The notes under the pieces are model-generated. The model was not told the DNA's origin and did not search any database. It saw nothing but the letters and a program-made list of their open reading frames with translations. 64,000 bases of DNA from Bacillus luti (lineage in GTDB: Bacteria; Bacillota; Bacilli; Bacillales; Bacillaceae_G): positions 1-64,000 of the forward strand of contig NZ_MACI01000011.1 in NCBI RefSeq assembly GCF_001884105.1, in the 5' to 3' direction. Below are positions 8,380 to 18,913 of this stretch, in pieces; position 1 is the first letter of the stretch, and every line of letters starts with the position of its first letter. Position numbers and translations under genes: made by a program.

Positions 8380-8402
8380 TTGACATTGATTATCAATGTC
8401 AA
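8380..8402. promoter_or_regulatory. Second Fur-like palindrome
   Basis: An 11-1-11 perfect palindrome centred on TGATTATCA (arms TTGACATTGAT / TATCAATGTCAA around the centre). The inner part matches a Fur half-site pair. Together with the box at 8343 it gives two sites 37 bases apart. Confidence 0.7.
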
Positions 8403-8512
8403 CAACTATTTTTAAAAAAATAGTTAAAATGTACAAGCTTGTCCGTTAGCTATTCATATACTATAAATGAGCATAGTTCTTTCTCAGCCCTCTCTGACGG
8501 AAAGAAATAAAA

Positions 8513-8545
8513 GCAACTGCAATAGAGTGCAGTTGCCTTTTTTTA
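8513..8545 (-). terminator. Rho-independent terminator of the M20 peptidase gene
   Basis: GCAACTGC/GCAGTTGC stem with an eight-base loop; on the minus strand it is followed by TTTTATTTCTTT. It could also work on the plus strand. Confidence 0.85.
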
Positions 8546-8552
8546 TGCTTTT

Positions 8553-9722
<1,170 letters not shown>

Positions 9723-10058
9723 CAGAAATTCCTCCTTTTAAGAAACTTTAGCAATTCAGAAATTAACTATGAAAGATTCAAAGATACAAGCAAATATTGC
9801 ATTTCTAAACATTCTTCCAGTCCACTTTCATACATTCACACAATCCACTTTCCATTTACATGTCAAAGCCATTACAAATTCATGCTGAATGTAATATAAT
9901 TGCTAAGTTAGGGATTTTCTTTTTTAGTATTTAGTGCTAATATCAGAAAAGAGCCTTTTGACTTATTTTTACCTAAAATGTGGGATTTTGTTTTTTTCAC
10001 AATAATGTAGGACATGATACCTACAAAGAGCTATTATTTCATTAAGAGAGGGAAAGAC
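9723..10058 (+). other. Intergenic region carrying the dlt promoter
   Basis: This 336-base gap separates divergent genes and contains no convincing reading frame. A vegetative promoter candidate, TTACAA (9872-9877) and TATAAT (9895-9900) with a 17-bp spacer, points toward dltX, leaving a leader of about 150 bases. No hairpin terminator or riboswitch could be recognised in the leader. Confidence 0.5.
9872..9900 (+). promoter_or_regulatory. Predicted SigA promoter of the dlt operon
   Basis: TTACAA, 17-bp spacer and a perfect TATAAT, placed upstream of dltX in the correct direction. In B. subtilis dlt is also under extracytoplasmic sigma factors; no such site was judged convincing here. Confidence 0.55.
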
Positions 10059-10205
10059 ATGGAAAGATTAAAAGAGATATGGTCTCGACCACTCACACAA
10101 TGGGTTGCAAAGACGGTTTATTACCTTGCAATTTTATTTGCATTACTTTGGTTGTATGGATTCCATGATACAAACACAAGTACATTTATTTACAACGAAT
10201 TTTAG
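10059..10205 (+). CDS. dltX: D-alanyl-lipoteichoic acid biosynthesis protein DltX
   Basis: A 48-aa single-pass membrane protein that heads Bacillus dlt operons. The hydrophobic segment is about residues 16-32 (KTVYYLAILFALLWLYGF) and the C-terminus ends in FIYNEF; the conserved DltX C-terminal motif takes part in transfer of D-alanine to lipoteichoic acid. The start at 10059 follows AGAGAGGG; an ATG 45 bases upstream has no ribosome site. It sits 12 bases before dltA. Confidence 0.92.
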   Translation: MERLKEIWSRPLTQWVAKTVYYLAILFALLWLYGFHDTNTSTFIYNEF

Positions 10206-10217
10206 GGTGGGAACGTT

Positions 10218-11732
10218 ATGAAGTTATTAGAACAAATTGAAAAGTGGGCTGCAGAAACGCCTGATCAAACCGCTTTTGTTTGGCGAGATGCGAAAATTAC
10301 GTACAAACAATTAAAGGAAGATTCTGATGCGTTAGCACATTGGATTTCTTCTGAGTATCCAGATGATCGTTCACCAATTATGGTGTATGGCCATATGCAA
10401 CCTGAAATGATTATTAACTTTTTAGGTTGTGTAAAAGCTGGACATGCTTATATTCCTGTAGATTTATCTATCCCAGCTGATCGTGTACAACGTATAGCTG
10501 AAAATTCTGGTGCGAAATTACTTTTATCGGCAGCTGAAGTAACTGTAACTGATTTACCAGTTCGCATTGTAAGTGAAAACAACTTAAAAGATATTTTCTT
10601 TACTCATAAAGGGAACACTCCAAATCCTGAACATGCGGTAAAAGGTGATGAGAATTTCTACATTATTTACACATCAGGAAGCACAGGTAATCCGAAAGGG
10701 GTTCAGATTACTTATAACTGTCTTGTTAGCTTTACAAAATGGGCTGTGGAAGATTTCAACTTACAAACAGGGCAAGTATTCTTAAACCAAGCACCTTTCT
10801 CATTCGATTTATCTGTAATGGATATTTACCCATCATTAGTAACAGGTGGTACACTTTGGGCAATCGATAAAGATATGATTGCACGTCCAAAAGACTTGTT
10901 TGCTTCTTTAGAGCAATCGGATATACAAGTATGGACTTCAACACCATCTTTCGCTGAAATGTGTTTAATGGAAGCATCTTTCTCTGAGAGTATGCTACCA
11001 AACATGAAAACATTCTTATTCTGCGGTGAAGTGTTACCAAATGAAGTAGCTAGAAAATTAATTGAGCGTTTCCCTAAAGCAACAATTATGAATACGTACG
11101 GTCCAACAGAAGCTACAGTTGCTGTAACAGGTATTCACGTTACAACAGAAGTGCTAGATCAATATAAATCACTTCCAGTTGGCTACTGTAAATCAGACTG
11201 TCGCCTTCTTATTATGAAAGCAGATGGTACAATTGCACCTGATGGTGAAAAAGGTGAAATCGTAATTGTTGGTCCTAGCGTAAGCGTTGGGTATTTAGGA
11301 AGCCCTGAATTAACAGAAAAAGCATTTACTATAATTGACGGCGAGCGTGCCTATAAAACAGGCGATGCTGGCTATGTAGAAAATGGTCTTCTATTCTATA
11401 ATGGTCGTCTTGATTTCCAAATTAAGCTTCATGGTTATCGAATGGAATTAGAAGAAATCGAACATCATCTTCGTGCGTGTTCTTACGTAGAAGGGGCAGT
11501 TATTGTTCCTATTAAAAAAGGTGAAAAATACGATTATTTATTAGCGGTTGTTGTTCCTGGAGAGCATTCGTTTGAAAAAGAATTCAAATTAACATCTGCA
11601 ATCAAAAAAGAACTCAATGAGCGTTTACCAAACTACATGATTCCACGTAAATTCATGTATCAATCTTCTATTCCAATGACACCAAATGGAAAGGTAGATC
11701 GCAAAAAATTATTGAGTGAGGTTACAGCATGA
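10218..11732 (+). CDS. dltA: D-alanine--D-alanyl carrier protein ligase DltA
   Basis: A 504-aa adenylate-forming enzyme that activates D-alanine with ATP and loads it on the phosphopantetheine arm of DltC. Motifs: P-loop [12 protein letters not shown] (about residues 151-162), NTYGPTEAT (about 293-301), the hinge region YKTGDAGY (about 379-386) and the C-terminal catalytic lysine in NGKVDRKKL near residue 490. Length is typical. Ribosome site GGGTGGG. The stop overlaps the dltB start by four bases. Confidence 0.97.
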   Translation: MKLLEQIEKWAAETPDQTAFVWRDAKITYKQLKEDSDALAHWISSEYPDDRSPIMVYGHMQPEMIINFLGCVKAGHAYIPVDLSIPADRVQRIAENSGAKLLLSAAEVTVTDLPVRIVSENNLKDIFFTHKGNTPNPEHAVKGDENFYIIYTSGSTGNPKGVQITYNCLVSFTKWAVEDFNLQTGQVFLNQAPFSFDLSVMDIYPSLVTGGTLWAIDKDMIARPKDLFASLEQSDIQVWTSTPSFAEMCLMEASFSESMLPNMKTFLFCGEVLPNEVARKLIERFPKATIMNTYGPTEATVAVTGIHVTTEVLDQYKSLPVGYCKSDCRLLIMKADGTIAPDGEKGEIVIVGPSVSVGYLGSPELTEKAFTIIDGERAYKTGDAGYVENGLLFYNGRLDFQIKLHGYRMELEEIEHHLRACSYVEGAVIVPIKKGEKYDYLLAVVVPGEHSFEKEFKLTSAIKKELNERLPNYMIPRKFMYQSSIPMTPNGKVDRKKLLSEVTA

Positions 11733-12895
11733 CCGCATATGGATCATTTTATTTTTTCGCTATAGTGGGCATTTTATTAATACCTACTATCATAGCTGGA
11801 TTAAAAGGTAAAATGTTGCGTAAATATAATGCCGTTTTAACATTAGTCATGCTTGCTATTATCTTCTCTGATAAACCGAAGCAAGCAATTATGTTAGCCG
11901 CATTTATTATTTGGCAATATGCCCTTATTAAAGGCTATTTAATTTTAAGAAAACAAAATAATAGTACATTCACATTTTGTATAGCTGTTATTTTATCAAT
12001 TTTGCCACTTATTTTGGCAAAAATCGCACCATTTGCACCTGAACTAAAGTTTATTGTATTTCTAGGAATGTCTTATGTAACATTTAGAGCAGTGCAAATG
12101 GTATTTGAAGTTCGTGATGGCTTAATTAAAGAACTTTCCTTCTTCAATTTTTGGGAATTTGTTTTATTCTTCCCAGCTATCTCAACCGGACCTATCGATC
12201 GTTACCGCAGATTCCAAAAAGATATTCAAAAGCCACCTAGCGCAGAAGAATATCAAAATTTACTATATACAGGATTAAACCGTATTTTCCAAGGTTTCTT
12301 GTATAAATTTATTATCGCTTACTTAATAAAGCAATATTTTATGGATCCAGCATTTGCACAGCAAGATACAATCCTATCCAATATGATTTACATGTATAGC
12401 TATAGCTTATATTTATTCTTCGACTTTGCTGGTTATAGCTCATTTGTAATCGGTGTAAGTTATATGATGGGTATTAAAACGCCAGAAAACTTTAATAAAC
12501 CGTTCATTAGTCGTAATATTAAAGACTTCTGGAACCGCTGGCACATGAGTTTATCATTCTGGTTCCGTGATTTTATCTACATGCGTTTCGTCTTTTTTGC
12601 AACGAAGAAAAAGTTAATTAAAAACCGTTACACAATTTCGTATATCGGTGCATTTTTAAACTTCTTCATCATGGGAATATGGCATATTACTGGTGAGCAT
12701 GTGTATCAATACATTATTTATGGTCTTTATCACGCTGCATTGTTCATCCTGTTCGATATTTTCGAACGAAAAAACAAGAAGCTTAAGTTTTGGCCAAATA
12801 ATAAATTTACGTACGTCCTTGCGATTGTAATTACGTTCCACGTTGTATGTTTCGGTTTCCTAATTTTCTCTGGACACCTTAACAGATACTTTTAA
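11729..12895 (+). CDS. dltB: D-alanyl transfer membrane protein DltB (MBOAT)
   Basis: A 388-aa multi-spanning O-acyltransferase of the MBOAT family that passes D-alanine from DltC across the membrane toward teichoic acids. The MBOAT signature is seen as [19 protein letters not shown] (about residues 265-283), and the active-site histidine is in [12 protein letters not shown] (about 312-323). About ten to eleven helices. Translationally coupled to dltA by an ATGA overlap. Normal length. Confidence 0.97.
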   Translation: MTAYGSFYFFAIVGILLIPTIIAGLKGKMLRKYNAVLTLVMLAIIFSDKPKQAIMLAAFIIWQYALIKGYLILRKQNNSTFTFCIAVILSILPLILAKIAPFAPELKFIVFLGMSYVTFRAVQMVFEVRDGLIKELSFFNFWEFVLFFPAISTGPIDRYRRFQKDIQKPPSAEEYQNLLYTGLNRIFQGFLYKFIIAYLIKQYFMDPAFAQQDTILSNMIYMYSYSLYLFFDFAGYSSFVIGVSYMMGIKTPENFNKPFISRNIKDFWNRWHMSLSFWFRDFIYMRFVFFATKKKLIKNRYTISYIGAFLNFFIMGIWHITGEHVYQYIIYGLYHAALFILFDIFERKNKKLKFWPNNKFTYVLAIVITFHVVCFGFLIFSGHLNRYF

Positions 12896-12963
12896 TGCAC
12901 CCTTCTTATTTCATTAAGAAGTTGCACATATAATATATTTCGGATATAAAGGAGATTTTAAAA

Positions 12964-13203
12964 ATGGCAGAATTCAAAGAGCAAGTATTAGATATTTTAG
13001 AAGAAGTATGTGAAAACGATATTGTAAAAGAAAACTTAGATGTTCAATTATTTGAAGAAGGTATTCTTGATTCTTTCGCTGTAGTATCTTTATTAGTTGA
13101 ATTCCAAGAGCGTTTAGATATTGAAGTTTCTATTTCTGATTTTGACCGTGACGAGTGGGCTACACCAAACATGGTTATTAAGAAGTTGGAAGAAATCCGA
13201 TGA
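12964..13203 (+). CDS. dltC: D-alanyl carrier protein DltC
   Basis: A 79-aa acidic acyl-carrier-type protein. The serine that carries 4'-phosphopantetheine lies in the motif GILDSFAVV (about residues 32-40). It has a perfect ribosome site (AAAGGAG) after a 68-base gap from dltB. Its stop overlaps the dltD start by four bases. Confidence 0.96.
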
Positions 13204-14375
13204 ACAAAGCAAAATTTGGTCCGATGCTTTTAGCATTGGCCCTTTTTGCTGTATTCTTACTTATTCCAACGCGCTTCCTACTCCCACTTTTAAGTGATGA
13301 AAAAGTAGAACAAGCTGCGACTTCTTTAAAAGAAGAAAAGATTCAAAGTATGATTTTACAGCAAAAGATGTTGGCAGACCCGAAATATCTTCCGATGTAT
13401 GGATCATCGGAATTCGCACGTATGGATGCTTTCCATCCATCGAATTATTTCAAAGTAAAGCCTGAAGGATTCACACCATTCCTACTTGGACGCGGCGGAA
13501 CACAAGACCTTGTACATGTGTTAAACTTCGCATCTACAATGGATCAATTGAAAGATAAGAAAATGGTATTCGTTCTTTCTCCACAATGGTTTGTACCACA
13601 AGGTATTGATGAAACACACTTTGCACCTAACTTTTCAAAACAACAGGGTTATCATTTCATTTTCAACGATGATTTAAAACCTGAAATGAAAAAACAAATT
13701 GCAAAACGTTTATTAAACTTTGAGATTGTAAAAAAAGAAACTTTATTAAAAATTTCACTTGAAGGTATCGCTTATGATGATACGAAGCATAAAGTAAAAG
13801 CACTTGCTGCTAAACCTTTCGCTTATATTTATCGTAACATTTTAGATCGTAAAGACTTGTTTACAGCAATGTTCAATATTAAACCGCATAAAGAAAAGCT
13901 TGACCCTTCATTAAAACAAATGAACTGGGATGAAGCTCGTAAACATGCAGATCAAACTGGTGCAGTAGAATCAGGATCTAACGAATATGGTATCGAAGAT
14001 GACTACTTCAATAGCAAAATCAAGAAGAAATTAAAGCAACGTGAAGGCTACTTAAAAAATGATGCTTATGATCAATCGCCAGAATATGAAGATTTACAAA
14101 TGGTACTTGATTTATTAAAACAATCTGGTGCAAAACCACTCTTCATTTCTGTTCCCGTGAAAGGTCCTTGGTACGATTACGCCGGCTTCCCGAAAGAACG
14201 CCGTGAATTATACTACAAGAAAGTTCATGAGCAAATTGAGAAAGCTGGTTATCCAATTGCCGACTTCTCAAATCATGAGTATGATAAATACTTCTTAAAA
14301 GATCATATGCACTTAGGTTGGAAAGGCTGGGTTTACATTGACGAAGCCATCCAACAATTTTATAAAGCAAACTAA
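13200..14375 (+). CDS. dltD: D-alanyl-lipoteichoic acid biosynthesis protein DltD
   Basis: A 391-aa protein with an N-terminal membrane anchor (about residues 7-26) and an extracytoplasmic SGNH-hydrolase-like domain that completes D-alanine transfer to lipoteichoic acid. The serine motif is [11 protein letters not shown] (about residues 62-72); the downstream D-x-x-H is seen in [12 protein letters not shown] (about 366-377). It starts within the end of dltC and is followed by the operon terminator. Confidence 0.96.
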
Positions 14376-14377
14376 TG

Positions 14378-14410
14378 AAAAGACCACTTGAATTATTCAA
14401 GTGGTCTTTT
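14378..14410. terminator. Bidirectional terminator after dltD
   Basis: A 15-bp perfect stem (AAAAGACCACTTGAA and complement) with a three-base loop separates dltD from the convergent nitronate monooxygenase gene and overlaps the end of the latter. Confidence 0.9.
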
Positions 14411-15490
14411 TCTATATACATTTTGTAATTGTTCCATTACGTTATCTGCTTCTTCCATGACGCGCTCCACTACGTGCTGAGCTGATTCTATTCGTGCCAA
14501 TGATGATGCTTGTCCCGCCCAAAGTGACATGTATTCACCTTTATTTTGTTTTGCTGCTTCTTGGCGTATTTTAGAAGTTAATACGTTTTGCACCGGATAC
14601 ATCGGAAGCACATCTTCTTTTCTTTCATGTCTTTCTATGAATTCATTACGAATGCCCCGTGCATATTTCCCGGAAAACGCACGGGTTACTGTTGTACTCG
14701 TATCTGTGCTTTGTAAGACGGCCTCTTTATATACATCATGTGTAATGCTTTCTTTACTCGTTAAAAAGGCTGATCCCATTTGAACAGCCTCTGCCCCTAA
14801 CGTAAATGTAGCAACAAGCCCTTGCCCGTTCATTACACCACCTGCTGCGACAATCGGGATATGCGGGACTGCAGCTACTAATTGCGGGATTAACGCAAAC
14901 GTGCCAATCATAGCATCTTGTTCTTTCCCAATAAACGTTCCTCTATGCCCTCCAGCTTCGCTACCTTGCCCAGCGATAATATCTACTCCTAGCTCGGCAA
15001 GTGCTTTCGCTTCTGCTACATGAGTAGCTGTTCCGATGACTTTTATTCCTCTTCTTTTTAAATCATCTATTTCTTCTTGTTCTAATGTTTGGAATGCAAA
15101 GCTAACGACTGGTACCTTTTCTTCTAATAACACTTGTAATTGTTCTTTATAGCTTTTTGGAAGCTTTAAAGTCTTTTCTTCCTCTATACCTAATTCTCTA
15201 TTCACTCCACTAAGTAATACTTTTGCCTCGTTTACCTTCTTTTCTTCTATCTGTATCTCTTTCGTTAACAGTAAATTAACACCGAAAGGCTCATCTGTTA
15301 GTTCTCTTATTTTATAAATCGCTTCACGCATTTGTTCAGGGCTCATATACCCAGCTCCAAGCGTACCTAATCCTCCGCTATTACTTACAGCTGCAACAAG
15401 TTCAGGCGTCGTAATCGCACCTGCCATACCTGCTTGAATGATGGGATACTTAATTTTTAATATATCTATTACTCGACTGGTAAACATCAT
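14393..15490 (-). CDS. Nitronate monooxygenase-like FMN enzyme
   Basis: A 365-aa TIM-barrel flavoprotein of the 2-nitropropane dioxygenase/NMO family. Typical blocks are PIIQAGMAG at the N-terminus, the FMN-phosphate loops AGQGSEAGGHRG (about residues 175-186) and AAGGVMNGQG (about 218-227), and GSAFLTS. The family also includes FabK-like enoyl-ACP reductases, so the reaction is not certain. The start is one of two adjacent ATG codons (15490 or 15487) behind AGGAGGG; the longer upstream frame has no ribosome site. It is divergent from the LD-carboxypeptidase gene. Confidence 0.85.
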   Translation of the reverse strand: MMFTSRVIDILKIKYPIIQAGMAGAITTPELVAAVSNSGGLGTLGAGYMSPEQMREAIYKIRELTDEPFGVNLLLTKEIQIEEKKVNEAKVLLSGVNRELGIEEEKTLKLPKSYKEQLQVLLEEKVPVVSFAFQTLEQEEIDDLKRRGIKVIGTATHVAEAKALAELGVDIIAGQGSEAGGHRGTFIGKEQDAMIGTFALIPQLVAAVPHIPIVAAGGVMNGQGLVATFTLGAEAVQMGSAFLTSKESITHDVYKEAVLQSTDTSTTVTRAFSGKYARGIRNEFIERHERKEDVLPMYPVQNVLTSKIRQEAAKQNKGEYMSLWAGQASSLARIESAQHVVERVMEEADNVMEQLQNVYRKRPLE

Positions 15491-15602
15491 TTTCCCTCCT
15501 ATCCCCCTTATATCTTCTTTATTTGACAAGCTTTCCCCTTCTTTTACAAGGGTTGAACTTCCTCTCAAGCGAATATATTGAAAGAGAAGGAGGCTGAGAA
15601 TA

Positions 15603-16523
15603 ATGATTTATCCAAATGCATTAAAACAAGGTGATACAGTAATGATTATTGCCCCGTCTGGCCCACCAACACTTGAGAATGTATTAAAAGGGGTACATGT
15701 ATTACAAGAGATGGGGTTATCCGTAATAATTGGGAAGAGTGTTTATGAGAAGTATGGATATTTAGCCGGAAGTGACCAAATTCGTCTTGATGATATACAT
15801 GAAGCCTTTACAAACAATGAAGTAAAGGCAATTTTCTGTGCACGAGGTGGTTATGGAAGTGCCCGTCTCCTCCCTCACATTCAATATGAAATCATTAGGC
15901 AAAATCCAAAAATTTTTTGGGGATATAGTGATATTACAGCTTTACATACAGCTTTTTCACGTTATGCAAAGCTCGTTACTTTTCATGGTCCAATGGTTGA
16001 AGAATTAGGAAAAGGTATAGATTCTCTCTCTTTATCTTCTTTCAATCAACTATTTCATCCTTATTCGTCTATCTTATCTGCATCAGAATGTATCGTACCT
16101 ACCTCTCCCTGTACAGTTACAGGCACATTAGTGGGAGGAAATTTAACTGTGTTAACGAGTATAATTGGTTCTCCCTATGAAACAAATACAGCCAATAAAC
16201 TTTTATTGCTTGAAGATATTGGAGAGGAACCGTATCGCATTGACCGTATGTTAAATCAACTACTTTTATCTGGACAGTTTAATGAGTGCAGCGGTGTTAT
16301 TTTTACAAGTTGTCATGACTGTACTCCTTCTAAACCATCTCAGTCATTGCAAACAATATTATATGAATACTTCGAGCCATATCATATACCTGTACTATTC
16401 GGTTTACCGATTGGGCATATAAGTCCCAACATCGGTATTCCTCTTGGGGCTACAGCGACAATAGATACAAATAATAAAACACTCTCCATTTCTTCCGGCG
16501 TAGCCACTCCATGTTCAAATTAA
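15603..16523 (+). CDS. LD-carboxypeptidase (peptidase family S66)
   Basis: A 306-aa cytosolic serine peptidase related to E. coli LdcA and B. subtilis YkfA, which removes the terminal D-alanine from murein tetrapeptides during cell-wall recycling. Motifs: N-terminal IIAPSGPP, GGYGSARLLPHI (about residues 82-93), the nucleophile region FWGYSDITALH (about 102-112), the Glu region LLEDIGEEPYRIDRML (about 203-218) and the catalytic His in GLPIGHISPN (about 274-283). Strong ribosome site GAAGGAGG. Terminator follows directly. Confidence 0.92.
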   Translation: MIYPNALKQGDTVMIIAPSGPPTLENVLKGVHVLQEMGLSVIIGKSVYEKYGYLAGSDQIRLDDIHEAFTNNEVKAIFCARGGYGSARLLPHIQYEIIRQNPKIFWGYSDITALHTAFSRYAKLVTFHGPMVEELGKGIDSLSLSSFNQLFHPYSSILSASECIVPTSPCTVTGTLVGGNLTVLTSIIGSPYETNTANKLLLLEDIGEEPYRIDRMLNQLLLSGQFNECSGVIFTSCHDCTPSKPSQSLQTILYEYFEPYHIPVLFGLPIGHISPNIGIPLGATATIDTNNKTLSISSGVATPCSN

Positions 16524-16552
16524 AAAGGAAAAGCTTAATAGCTTTTCCTTTT
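16523..16552. terminator. Bidirectional terminator
   Basis: A 13-bp stem AAAAGGAAAAGCT with its complement and TAAT loop lies between convergent genes. Confidence 0.85.
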
Positions 16553-16949
16553 AGTTATAGTAATTAAAAATTCGTCCAGATGCGATGTCCGCAATTTCTT
16601 CTGGAATAAATGTTTTACTTATATCCGTACCAACATTTAATACAGCTGTTGCATCTTTCTCGATGCTACCAAATAATTCTTTTCCACGTATCGTAACAAG
16701 GGGCGTACCTTCTGGCAACACGTCTTTTACAAATTCCAATTGTGTAAAGAACGGCACGATCCATCTACCCTCTCCTTGGAAATGACGCAAACGAAGTGTT
16801 CCTTCTGTTGCCCCGTCCTCTGCTTCTAGTGAACCGGCAACATAAAACTCCGTTGATAGGAGCAATTCATAAAATTCTTTTTGCTTTTGTTTATTTTCCC
16901 CCGCTACAACAAGTACTTCTTCTATTTTCTTTACTGGAATTTGCTTCAT
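16551..16949 (-). CDS. SseB-family protein
   Basis: A 132-aa protein resembling the N-terminal domain of SseB (enhanced serine sensitivity). Visible features are the N-terminal helix and FYELLLSTEFYV strand, WIVPFFTQLEF (about residues 63-73) and the turn PLVTIRGKELF (about 82-92). It lacks the second SseB domain, as is usual in Bacillus homologues. No membrane segment. The molecular role of the family is unknown; neighbours give no further hint. Confidence 0.75.
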   Translation of the reverse strand: MKQIPVKKIEEVLVVAGENKQKQKEFYELLLSTEFYVAGSLEAEDGATEGTLRLRHFQGEGRWIVPFFTQLEFVKDVLPEGTPLVTIRGKELFGSIEKDATAVLNVGTDISKTFIPEEIADIASGRIFNYYN

Positions 16950-17036
16950 ATGATGCCACCCCTATTTTCAAAATGATTATACTTAGATTATACGAAATAT
17001 TCTTATTTTTTTCTACATAATTCCGCAATTATTTTC

Positions 17037-17591
17037 TTAAAATAATTTTAATATTTCTTTTGTCGTCATAATCGCAGCAAACTCTTCATGTAAATTTACA
17101 AGAGTCATATTGTGAATGTCTTCTGCACCATGCTCTTTACCACCTGGACCTTTACGGTTAAAAGTAGCCGTCGCATCACTCACTAAATATGTTGTAAATC
17201 CTAAATTTCCTGCCATTCGTGTCGTAGTCTCCACACAATGATTTGTCGTTAATCCTACAATTACTACTACATTGCATTTTTTCTCTCTTAATTGTTCTTC
17301 TAAATTTGTCCCAATGAACGCGCTATTAACGGATTTCCTGATAATTATTTCATTTGGCAATGGTTGTACCTCTTCTTTAAAGTTTACCGTTTCCGCTCCT
17401 TCATAAAACATCGACTGAACATTTTCTTTATTTACATGTTGAATATGAAAAACTGGTTGCTTCCTCTTTCTCCATTCTTCTAATAAACTTTTCATATTTT
17501 CTTCGGCAAAAAGATTATTTCTCTCGCCCCAGTATGGTAATTGAAACGCCTTTTGTACATCAATTATGATCAGTGCTGTTTGATTTGTCAT
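17037..17591 (-). CDS. Isochorismatase-family cysteine hydrolase
   Basis: A 184-aa alpha/beta hydrolase of the isochorismatase-like group. The catalytic triad is visible: Asp in IIIDVQKAF (about residue 10), Lys in IIRKSVNSAF (about residue 91) and Cys in LTTNHCVETTTRMA (about residue 125). Substrate is undefined (nicotinamidase, cysteine hydrolase and others share the fold). Start chosen at the second of two adjacent ATGs for best spacing from AAGGAGAG. It lies ten bases after the carboxymuconolactone-type gene, so the two form an operon. Confidence 0.87.
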   Translation of the reverse strand: MTNQTALIIIDVQKAFQLPYWGERNNLFAEENMKSLLEEWRKRKQPVFHIQHVNKENVQSMFYEGAETVNFKEEVQPLPNEIIIRKSVNSAFIGTNLEEQLREKKCNVVVIVGLTTNHCVETTTRMAGNLGFTTYLVSDATATFNRKGPGGKEHGAEDIHNMTLVNLHEEFAAIMTTKEILKLF

Positions 17592-17601
17592 CATTCTCTC
17601 C

Positions 17602-18015
17602 TTAATTAGGCTGTAATTGAAACAGAAAACCAAGTTGCTGCGAGGCAGTAATAAAGCAAATATAAGCACAAAGCTCTACAATTTCTTTTTCCGTCCAATA
17701 TTGTTTTAATGTACAAAACATATTATCATCTATCGCCTTTTTATCATGGACAAATGTATGCGCAAAAGTAACAGCTACACTCATTTCTTCTACCTTTTGC
17801 ATATCATCTGGTCTTCCCTTTGCCATGCAGTACGGACATTCATTCCCGTATGCTAATGTTCTTCTTACTTGTTCTTTCAACTCTGCCGAAAGAGTTCCTT
17901 TATTATACAGTGTATTTTCTAACGTACTCCACGAATGTAATATATCCCGATTATGCCCTAATAATTTTTGAAACTTTGTATCTCCTACATTCGATAATGA
18001 AATTCTCTCCATCAT
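17602..18015 (-). CDS. Carboxymuconolactone decarboxylase-family protein (AhpD-like)
   Basis: A 137-aa helical protein. The AhpD-type redox motif is seen as ECPYCMAKG (about residues 57-65), a C-x-x-C followed by a small-residue turn, where classical AhpD has a histidine. This suggests a peroxidase or hydroperoxidase-linked role rather than true decarboxylation, but it is inference. First gene of a two-gene operon with the isochorismatase-like protein; divergent from the Lrp-type regulator, which may control it. Confidence 0.82.
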   Translation of the reverse strand: MMERISLSNVGDTKFQKLLGHNRDILHSWSTLENTLYNKGTLSAELKEQVRRTLAYGNECPYCMAKGRPDDMQKVEEMSVAVTFAHTFVHDKKAIDDNMFCTLKQYWTEKEIVELCAYICFITASQQLGFLFQLQPN

Positions 18016-18138
18016 TTCCCCTCCTATTTTCTTCTATTTTATTGTAAAATAAATAAAGTTCTCTTTACATTTCATATGAATCTTAATTTATATTTTTCCT
18101 TTACAAAAATTATCATTTTACTGGAGGTATATTTACAA

Positions 18139-18591
18139 ATGCAATTAGATCGTGTTGATCGTAAAATTTTAAATGAATTATATAATGATAGTCGCCTTTC
18201 GATGCGCGAATTGGCCAAACGAGTAAATTTATCCGCTCCATCTACTGCAGAACGTGTTCGTAAACTCGAAAATGAAGGAGTTATTCAAAAATACACAATC
18301 GACATTGATTATAAAAAAGCAGGACTTGTCTTAGATTGTATTTTAGAAATCACCTTAAAAAATGGTGACACAACACGTATGCAACAATTTATTCAGTCTT
18401 ATCCATCTGCAAGTTTTTGTTACCGAGTAACAGGAAGCTTATGCTACATCGTAAAAATTTCTGTCCCTTCACTCGTTGAACTTGAAGAATTTATCAATGA
18501 TGTTTCTTCATATGCAACGACAGTTTCTCATATCGTATTATCAGAAGTATCTCTTACTCCGGACATTGAACATATATTCCCAGAAAATTAA
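18139..18591 (+). CDS. Lrp/AsnC-family transcriptional regulator
   Basis: A 150-aa feast/famine regulator: N-terminal winged helix (LDRVDRKILNELYNDSRL, then LAKRVNLSAPSTAERVRKLE, about residues 3-45) and a C-terminal RAM ligand-binding domain (about 65-145, with CYRVTGSLCYIVKI). The start at 18139 follows CTGGAGG; the longer upstream frame has no ribosome site. It is divergent from the CMD/isochorismatase pair, a common layout for local control. The effector amino acid is unknown. Confidence 0.92.
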   Translation: MQLDRVDRKILNELYNDSRLSMRELAKRVNLSAPSTAERVRKLENEGVIQKYTIDIDYKKAGLVLDCILEITLKNGDTTRMQQFIQSYPSASFCYRVTGSLCYIVKISVPSLVELEEFINDVSSYATTVSHIVLSEVSLTPDIEHIFPEN

Positions 18592-18649
18592 TTAATTTTT
18601 ATTCAAAAAAAGATAAAAAACCCCTTACAATAAGAATAAAAATAATATA

Positions 18650-18669
18650 TTATGTATTAAAATACATAA
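18650..18669. promoter_or_regulatory. Inverted repeat upstream of the 60-aa gene
   Basis: TTATGTATT and AATACATAA arms with a two-base centre lie 23 bases before the start of the small gene. It could be an operator, for example for the Lrp-type protein, or only AT-rich promoter sequence. Confidence 0.35.
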
Positions 18670-18691
18670 AGTTCGAGAAAGGGGCTTTACA

Positions 18692-18874
18692 TTGAAAATC
18701 TGGTTTTATGAAAAAACGGCACAATTAGACGACTTGCTTGGTATTTGGGACAATGTTCCGACCATCCCTCGAATTGGTGAAAAAGTGGAGCTTTTAAAAA
18801 CAGTCCGCACTGTTACAGATATTAAATATGTAAAGAACGGTAATAATTTTCGTGTAGAAATTATTACGAATTAA
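18692..18874 (+). CDS. 60-aa hypothetical protein
   Basis: A small frame starting at TTG behind GAAAGGGG encodes a soluble protein with aromatic N-terminus (MKIWFYEKTAQLDDLLGIWD) and alternating beta-like sequence ending in FRVEIITN. A strong terminator is fused to the stop codon, so it is a separate transcription unit. I do not recognise the family. Confidence 0.7.
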   Translation: MKIWFYEKTAQLDDLLGIWDNVPTIPRIGEKVELLKTVRTVTDIKYVKNGNNFRVEIITN

Positions 18875-18913
18875 AAAACATCTCTCCTTTTATAGAGGAG
18901 AGATGTTTTTTAA
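18871..18913. terminator. Bidirectional terminator
   Basis: An 18-bp stem built around CATCTCTCCT/AGGAGAGATG with A/T-run flanks lies between convergent genes. Confidence 0.9.
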
